NCBI RefSeq assembly: GCF_009649785.1
Contig: NZ_WJOK01000001.1
Span: forward strand, 248,001 to 312,000
Direction of reading: 5' to 3'
Source of the DNA: Agrobacterium tumefaciens
GTDB lineage: Bacteria > Pseudomonadota > Alphaproteobacteria > Rhizobiales > Rhizobiaceae
DNA length: 64,000 nt
The translations under genes and the position numbers were made by a program. Positions 59,207-64,000 of the stretch are shown piece after piece; the stretch's first letter is position 1, and each line of letters begins with the position of its first letter. The notes beneath the pieces are model-generated. The model was not told where the DNA came from. It searched no databases and worked only from the letters and a program-made list of their open reading frames with translations.

Positions 59207-60160
59207 CTAAAGGTTTCTGCCGATATCCAGGAATTTCTGGCGGCGTTCGGCGCGCAGCTGCGTGCCCGAGCGCTGCGAAAGATCGGCGAGCGCCTTGGCG
59301 ATAACGTCGCCGGTGGCACCAATCACGGCCGCCGGATCACGATGCGCGCCGCCCATCGGCTCGGGAATGATGCCGTCGATGACGCCAAGCGACTTCAGAT
59401 CTTCCGAGGTGATTTTCATGTTGGTCGCGGCTTCCTTGGCACGGGTCGAATCGCGCCAGAGAATGGAAGCGGCACCTTCCGGCGAAATCACCGAATAGAT
59501 CGCATGTTCGAGCATGTAGACGCGGTTGCCCGTGGCGATCGCGATTGCGCCGCCCGAGCCGCCTTCGCCGATGACGACGGAGACGATCGGCACCTTGACG
59601 TTGAGGCACATTTCCGTCGAGCGGGCGATGGCTTCTGCCTGACCGCGCTCTTCTGCGCCGACACCGGGATAGGCACCAGCGGTATCGATAAGGGTCACGA
59701 CCGGCAGCGAGAAGCGGTCAGCCAGTTCCAGCACGCGGATCGCCTTGCGGTAACCTTCCGGACGCGGGCTGCCGAAATTGTGCTTCAGGCGGCTTTTGGT
59801 GTCATTGCCCTTTTCCTGGCCGATAATGGCGACGGGCTGGCCATTAAAGCGGGCAAGGCCCGCCTGGATGGCAGCGTCTTCGGAAAATTTGCGGTCGCCT
59901 GCAAGTGGCGTGAAATCCGTGAACAGCGCCTTGGCGTAATCGACGAAATGCGGGCGCTGCGGATGGCGCGCGACCTGCGTTTTCTGCCACGCGTTCAGCT
60001 TGGAATAGATATCCTGCATCGCGTCATTGACGCGTGATTCCAGGCGATTGATCTCCTCCGAGGTGTCTATGCTCTCGTCTTCATCGGCAAGCTTCTTCAG
60101 CTCGATGATCTTGCCTTCAAGGTCCGAGATAGGTTTTTCGAAGTCGAGATAATTGTGCAT
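59207..60160 (-). CDS. accA: Acetyl-CoA carboxylase carboxyltransferase alpha
   Basis: 317 residues, usual length. Recognisable segments: FEKPISDLEGKIIEL at the N-terminus, RHPQRPHFVDYAKALFTDFTPL, RFNGQPVAIIGQEKG, MKLAEKFLP-like VLELADRFSLPVVTLIDTAGAYPGVGAEERGQAEAIARS and VSVVIGEGGSGGAIAI (oxyanion loops), then SPEGAASILWRDS. Transfers carboxyl from biotin to acetyl-CoA in fatty acid synthesis with AccD. Confidence 0.97.
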   Translation of the reverse strand: MHNYLDFEKPISDLEGKIIELKKLADEDESIDTSEEINRLESRVNDAMQDIYSKLNAWQKTQVARHPQRPHFVDYAKALFTDFTPLAGDRKFSEDAAIQAGLARFNGQPVAIIGQEKGNDTKSRLKHNFGSPRPEGYRKAIRVLELADRFSLPVVTLIDTAGAYPGVGAEERGQAEAIARSTEMCLNVKVPIVSVVIGEGGSGGAIAIATGNRVYMLEHAIYSVISPEGAASILWRDSTRAKEAATNMKITSEDLKSLGVIDGIIPEPMGGAHRDPAAVIGATGDVIAKALADLSQRSGTQLRAERRQKFLDIGRNL

Positions 60161-60223
60161 GAGATCCGTTTCCGATCGTTTTGCGCAAGGTTTGAGCCGG
60201 ATTATCCGGCGGTTCCGGTCGCT

Positions 60224-61219
60224 CTAATCAAGGTTTTTGCCCTGTTTGGCAAGGGGGTGATGTGTTTGTACCAGCTCTTGCAGGCGTTCTTCCAGCACAT
60301 GTGTATAGATTTGTGTCGTGGAAATGTCGGAATGGCCGAGCAGTTCCTGCACGGCGCGCAGGTCGGCGCCGTTCTGCAGAAGGTGGCTGGCAAAGGCGTG
60401 GCGCAGGACATGCGGTGACACCGCCGAGGGATTGAGGCCCGCGCGAATGGCAATGTCCTTCAGGTCGCGGGCGAAAACCTGTCGCGGCAGATGCCCTTCC
60501 TTGCTGTTTGAAGGAAACAGCCACGGACTTTCCGGACTGTCAGCCTTTTTGGGGGACGCGGGCGTCCTGCTTTTCTCAGGTACGAGCGACTTCCTGGCCG
60601 CGTCGTATTTTTCCATCGCCTCGATGGCCGCGCGAGACAGCAACACCATGCGGTCCTTGTTGCCCTTGCCGCGGATCATCAGGAAGCGTCCCTCCTGGCG
60701 CAAAACCTTGACCGGCAGCGAAACGAGTTCGCTGACGCGCATGCCGGTCGCGTAGAGAAGTTCGAGCAGGAGATGCATGCGGATGCGGGCAAGCTGGCCG
60801 GGGCCGGTTAAGGCGGCCTCTTCAGCAGCGATGCCAAGAAGTTTTGTCACGTCCGCGACGCTCATCGTCTTGGGCAAGGTGAGGCCCTTCTTGGGTGCAT
60901 CGATGGTACCGGTCGGGTCGTCGCCGCGAAGTCCTTCAGAATAGAGGAACCGGTAGAATTGCCGCATGGAAGACAGGCGTCTTGCCTGCGACGTGGCTGC
61001 AAAGCCCTGAGTGGAAAGATGGGTCAGATAGGCCGACAGGTCTGCCGTGGCGGCTTCCATCAAGGACTGGCCTCGGCCACCGAGAAATTCACGCAGATCG
61101 GAAAGGTCGCGTTCGTAAGAAGAGAGCGTATTGGCGGCGGCACCCCGTTCGGCGCTCATCATTTCCAGAAAACTTTCGAGCCGCGCGCCGTCCCGCCCGC
61201 TCATCTCTTTGCTACTCAT
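60224..61219 (-). CDS. xerD: Tyrosine recombinase XerD
   Basis: 331 residues, ATG overlapping the preceding small gene (ATGA). SAM-like N-terminal domain ([26 protein letters not shown]). Catalytic residues R161 (ATGMRVSEL), K185 (RGKGNKDR), H270 and R273 (SPHVLRHAF), H296 (LLGHSD) and Tyr305 (TTQIYTHV). A Pro/Lys/Ser-rich insert at about 207-232 is longer than usual. Resolves chromosome dimers at dif with XerC. Confidence 0.94.
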   Translation of the reverse strand: MSSKEMSGRDGARLESFLEMMSAERGAAANTLSSYERDLSDLREFLGGRGQSLMEAATADLSAYLTHLSTQGFAATSQARRLSSMRQFYRFLYSEGLRGDDPTGTIDAPKKGLTLPKTMSVADVTKLLGIAAEEAALTGPGQLARIRMHLLLELLYATGMRVSELVSLPVKVLRQEGRFLMIRGKGNKDRMVLLSRAAIEAMEKYDAARKSLVPEKSRTPASPKKADSPESPWLFPSNSKEGHLPRQVFARDLKDIAIRAGLNPSAVSPHVLRHAFASHLLQNGADLRAVQELLGHSDISTTQIYTHVLEERLQELVQTHHPLAKQGKNLD

Positions 61220-61389
61220 GGGGTGCGCCTTGCCGGCTCCGCCGACGGCGGGTTCAGCCGCTCGGAAGGAATGCGCACCGTCACCTCGCGATCATTGGGC
61301 TTGACGAACATGACCAGCAGCACCATGCCGCCATAGATCAGCCCCGCGATGGTTGCCAGTATCATCGTGAAGCGGAAGAGGGTTGGCAT
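61216..61389 (-). CDS. Small single-TM protein upstream of xerD
   Basis: 57 residues: membrane segment at about 8-29 ([22 protein letters not shown]) then a short basic, Pro-rich tail ([20 protein letters not shown]). The stop overlaps the xerD start (ATGA), which strongly supports a coupled real gene. Function unknown. Confidence 0.75.
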   Translation of the reverse strand: MPTLFRFTMILATIAGLIYGGMVLLVMFVKPNDREVTVRIPSERLNPPSAEPARRTP

Positions 61390-61577
61390 GGCGGCTCCGT
61401 GAGGGTGGCTGTCTGAAGGTATATGCGGTGCAGCGAAAGCGGCGACAAGATCAAAAAGCGGTAGTCCGCCGCTGCCGCATGCGGCGATGAATGTGATTCA
61501 ACGCAATTCAGTCAGCAATTTGGCTTGACGCTTCGTAAACATTTGCAGATATCCATGCCAAACGGGCTTTCAATTTT

Positions 61578-62159
61578 ATGAATGAAAAGAATTTATCTGT
61601 CCCGGTCACACTCGGGGAGCAAGCGCGGGCCAAGCTCGCCGGGCGCAACGTCGTCTTTGTCGGACTGATGGGGGCTGGAAAGTCCGCGATCGGTCGCATG
61701 GTCGCCCAGCAGCTCAAGGTCTCCTTCATCGACACGGATGTCGAAATCGAGCGTGTTTCCCGCATGACGATAGCCGAACTTTTCGCCACCTATGGCGAGG
61801 AGGAGTTCCGGGCGCTGGAAACGCGGGTCGTCAAGCGGCTGCTGCGCGGTGGCCCCAAGGTCATTTCTACCGGCGGCGGCGCTTTCATCAACGACAATAC
61901 CCGCCGGCACATCACGCGCGGCAGTGTGTCGCTGTGGCTGAAGGCCGATATCGAGGTTTTGTGGGAAAGGGTCAACAAGCGTGATCATCGCCCGCTTCTC
62001 AAGACCGAAAACCCCAAGGCCACGCTGGCGGCTCTGATGGAGAAACGTTATCCGATCTATGCGGAAGCGGATCTGACCATCGAATCCCGCGATGTCCGCA
62101 AGGAGATCATCGTGACCGAAGTGCTGGCCGCCATCGCCGGCCTTGAACAGAAAGACTGA
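61578..62159 (+). CDS. aroK: Shikimate kinase
   Basis: 193 residues. P-loop GLMGAGKSAIGR (31-42), shikimate-binding DTDVEIERVSRMTIAELFATYGEEEFRALE and GGGAFI, and lid RPLLKT. Phosphorylates shikimate in the aromatic amino acid pathway. Followed 5 bases later by aroB. Confidence 0.96.
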   Translation: MNEKNLSVPVTLGEQARAKLAGRNVVFVGLMGAGKSAIGRMVAQQLKVSFIDTDVEIERVSRMTIAELFATYGEEEFRALETRVVKRLLRGGPKVISTGGGAFINDNTRRHITRGSVSLWLKADIEVLWERVNKRDHRPLLKTENPKATLAALMEKRYPIYAEADLTIESRDVRKEIIVTEVLAAIAGLEQKD

Positions 62160-62164
62160 GCATC

Positions 62165-63298
62165 ATGACGCCTTCCGAAATCCACACCGACGAACGTCTT
62201 GTCCATGTGCCGCTCGGTGAGCGCGCTTACGACATTCTGATCGGACCGGGCCTGATCGGCAGGGCGGGCGGCGAGATTTCGTCGCGGCTGAAGGGCAGGC
62301 GTGCCGCTATCATCACTGACGAGCATGTTGCACCGCTTTACCTCGAAGGCCTGATGGACGGCCTGCAGACGGATGGCATCGAGGCCGTTTCGCTGACCTT
62401 GCCTGCGGGCGAGAAGACCAAGAGCTTCGAACATCTGGTCACTGTTTGCGATGCCGTTCTCTCCGCACGGGTGGAGCGCAACGATGCGGTGATTGCGCTT
62501 GGCGGCGGTGTTATCGGCGATCTCGCCGGTTTTGCGGCGGGCATCGTGCGTCGCGGCGTGCGTTTCGTGCAGATACCGACCTCGCTTCTGTCGCAGGTGG
62601 ATTCCTCCGTCGGCGGCAAGACGGGCATCAATACCCGCCAAGGCAAGAACCTTGTCGGCGTTTTCCATCAGCCCGATCTGGTGCTGGCCGATACGGCGGT
62701 GCTCGATACGCTGAGCGAGCGCGAATTCCGCGCCGGTTACGCCGAGGTGGTGAAATATGGCTTGATCGACAAGCCGGACTTCTTCTTCTGGCTGGAAAAG
62801 AACTGGGATGAAATCCGCACCGGCGGTCCCGCCCGCATCCAGGCGATTGCCACAAGCTGCCAGGCGAAGGCCGATGTGGTGGTGGCCGACGAGAAGGAAA
62901 ACGGCGTACGCGCCCTTCTGAACCTCGGCCACACATTCGGCCACGCGCTGGAGGCAGCAACGAATTATGACAGCAAGCGGCTGGTGCACGGCGAAGGTGT
63001 CGCCATCGGCATGGTGCTGGCGCACCAGTTTTCCGCCCGCCTCAACCTTGCAAGCCCTGATGATGCCGCGCGCGTCGAAGCGCACCTCAAGGCGGTTGGT
63101 CTGCCAGTGTCAATGAAGGATATTCCAGGTGAACTGCCGCCGGTCGAGATGCTGATGGCGGCAATTGCGCAGGACAAGAAGGTCAAGGGCGGCAAGCTCA
63201 CCTTCATCCTCACCCACGGCATCGGCCAGTCCTTCGTGGCCGACGATGTCGCGACGTCCGAGGTGCAGTCTTTCCTGTCGGAAAAGCATCCCGGCTGA
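62165..63298 (+). CDS. aroB: 3-dehydroquinate synthase
   Basis: 377 residues. NAD-binding GGGVIGDLAGFAAGIVRRGVRFVQIPTSLLSQVDSSVGGKTGIN and zinc ligands in GYAEVVKYGLI, NLGHTFGHALE and HGEGVAIGM. Cyclises DAHP, step two of the shikimate pathway. aroK-aroB is the usual bacterial operon. Confidence 0.97.
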   Translation: MTPSEIHTDERLVHVPLGERAYDILIGPGLIGRAGGEISSRLKGRRAAIITDEHVAPLYLEGLMDGLQTDGIEAVSLTLPAGEKTKSFEHLVTVCDAVLSARVERNDAVIALGGGVIGDLAGFAAGIVRRGVRFVQIPTSLLSQVDSSVGGKTGINTRQGKNLVGVFHQPDLVLADTAVLDTLSEREFRAGYAEVVKYGLIDKPDFFFWLEKNWDEIRTGGPARIQAIATSCQAKADVVVADEKENGVRALLNLGHTFGHALEAATNYDSKRLVHGEGVAIGMVLAHQFSARLNLASPDDAARVEAHLKAVGLPVSMKDIPGELPPVEMLMAAIAQDKKVKGGKLTFILTHGIGQSFVADDVATSEVQSFLSEKHPG

Positions 63299-63317
63299 GG
63301 CTTAAGGCGCGCGTTAC

Positions 63318-63599
63318 CTAGAACCGCGTCGGCTCCCCCGGCGCCGCCGCCTCGATGGCGAGGGCATGCAGCCCGGCGTCGAGTTCCTGTTTCAAAAGTG
63401 CATTGATCGCCCGGTGGCGGTCAATGCGTGACTTGCCTGCGAAGCTTTCAGACACTATCTGAACACGCATATGCGTCTCGCCGGTGCCGGTTATGTCCGG
63501 CTGATGGCCGGCATGCATCTGGCTTTCATCGATCACCACCAGGCGTTCCGGCGAAAAGCTTTGCCGAAGCTTTGTTTCTATGCGTTCTCGCAGGGACAT
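63318..63599 (-). CDS. BolA-family protein
   Basis: 93 residues. ETHMRVQIVSESFAGKSRIDRHRAINALLKQELDAGLHALAIEAAAPGE is the BolA fold with the loop His and the typical RHR motif. BolA proteins pair with monothiol glutaredoxins in iron-sulfur handling. Convergent with aroB. Confidence 0.9.
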   Translation of the reverse strand: MSLRERIETKLRQSFSPERLVVIDESQMHAGHQPDITGTGETHMRVQIVSESFAGKSRIDRHRAINALLKQELDAGLHALAIEAAAPGEPTRF

Positions 63600-63714
63600 G
63601 CGATGGGCTCCAATCCTGTTGGCTGGTCTTTAAAAGGGGCTACCTAAAAGCCTGCAACATTCCGCTTTGTCAATTCTTGTTGTGCGCCTTTTCGCACCCC
63701 ATAATCAGGGCATC

Positions 63715-64000
63715 ATGAAACTGGATTCGAAATATTTCGACCGCATCCGTACACGCAGAAAAAGGGACAGGGAACCTGAGGTTCAGGCCCCGACCTGCCA
63801 GTGGGACGGATGCGACAAGCCGGGCGCTCACCGTGCACCTGTCGGCCGCAATGCCGAGGGGCAATTCTTCCTGTTCTGTTTCGAGCATGTGAAGGAATAC
63901 AATAAGGGCTATAATTATTTCTCCGGGCTGTCTGACACCGAGATCGCCCGTTACCAGAAGGAAGCGATCACCGGCCATCGTCCCACCTGGACGGTTGGCG
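63715..64000 (+). CDS. J-domain (DnaJ-like) protein, cut at the window end
   Basis: The first 95 residues are visible. CQWDGCDKPGAHRAPVGRNAEGQFFLFCFEHVKEYNKGYNYFSGLSDTEIARYQKEAITGHRPTW is the N-terminal Cys/His motif of a DnaJ-like family common in Rhizobiales; the J domain itself would lie beyond the window. The 3' end is missing because of the window edge, not a mutation. Confidence 0.75.
   Translation, partial: MKLDSKYFDRIRTRRKRDREPEVQAPTCQWDGCDKPGAHRAPVGRNAEGQFFLFCFEHVKEYNKGYNYFSGLSDTEIARYQKEAITGHRPTWTVG

Noticed and set aside
1-64000. CRISPR array or cas genes
   Set aside because: No regularly spaced repeats of 20-40 bases and no Cas-type protein.

Overview
The window looks like an Agrobacterium/Rhizobium-type alphaproteobacterial chromosome carrying a nearly complete Mu-like (transposable) prophage. 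Evidence for the host: codon use and GC are high; the right-hand third carries accA, xerD, aroK, aroB, a COG0523 GTPase under a Zur-like operator and an alpha-2-macroglobulin/pbpC pair; and a tRNA-Arg(CCU) gene is split by a small group I intron, an arrangement first described in Agrobacterium tumefaciens.

Positions ~1,019 to ~41,200 hold the prophage, in reversed orientation (lytic genes on the minus strand). From right to left: a lysogeny block on the plus strand (S24/LexA-type repressor, an overlapping membrane-protein gene and an HNH-like gene); a divergent control region with a large perfect inverted repeat; early genes (Ner-like regulator, unknowns, DnaA-domain-IV-like HTH, ParB-like, transposase A, target-DNA activator B, DUF3164, GemA, Mor); a lysis cassette (endolysin, holin, nested Rz/Rz1); packaging and head genes (gp25-gp28 homologues, portal, MuF, G, protease/scaffold, decoration, major head); and contractile tail and baseplate genes down to a tail fibre, its assembly protein and an SGNH-hydrolase-like tail protein. 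Nearly all late genes overlap or abut (ATGA/TGATG junctions), as in one long operon. The tail-chaperone gene keeps a T TTT TTG slippery site, and a small GC-rich hairpin is repeated at four gene boundaries. Low-GC cargo genes sit on the plus strand at 30.0 kb and 39.2-40.8 kb, and on the minus strand at the far left. I could not find the exact phage ends or a target-site duplication.

Positions ~41,250-64,000 are ordinary host chromosome: tRNA-Gly(GCC), prolyl-tRNA deacylase, thioredoxin-TPR protein, LON-domain protein, Trm112-like protein, alpha-2-macroglobulin + PBP1C, the intron-split tRNA-Arg, an M20 amidohydrolase, a DD-carboxypeptidase, the zinc-type GTPase, TusA, an L,D-transpeptidase lipoprotein, accA, xerD with a small membrane-protein gene, aroK-aroB, a BolA protein, and a DnaJ-like gene cut by the window end.

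No clearly undescribed multi-gene system can be proven from sequence alone. The best leads are the lysogeny-linked cargo pair beside the repressor, the isolated two-TM cargo gene at 30 kb, the possible nuclease-toxin tail on the MuF protein, and the ParB/DnaA-like early genes, which are unusual for a transposable phage.
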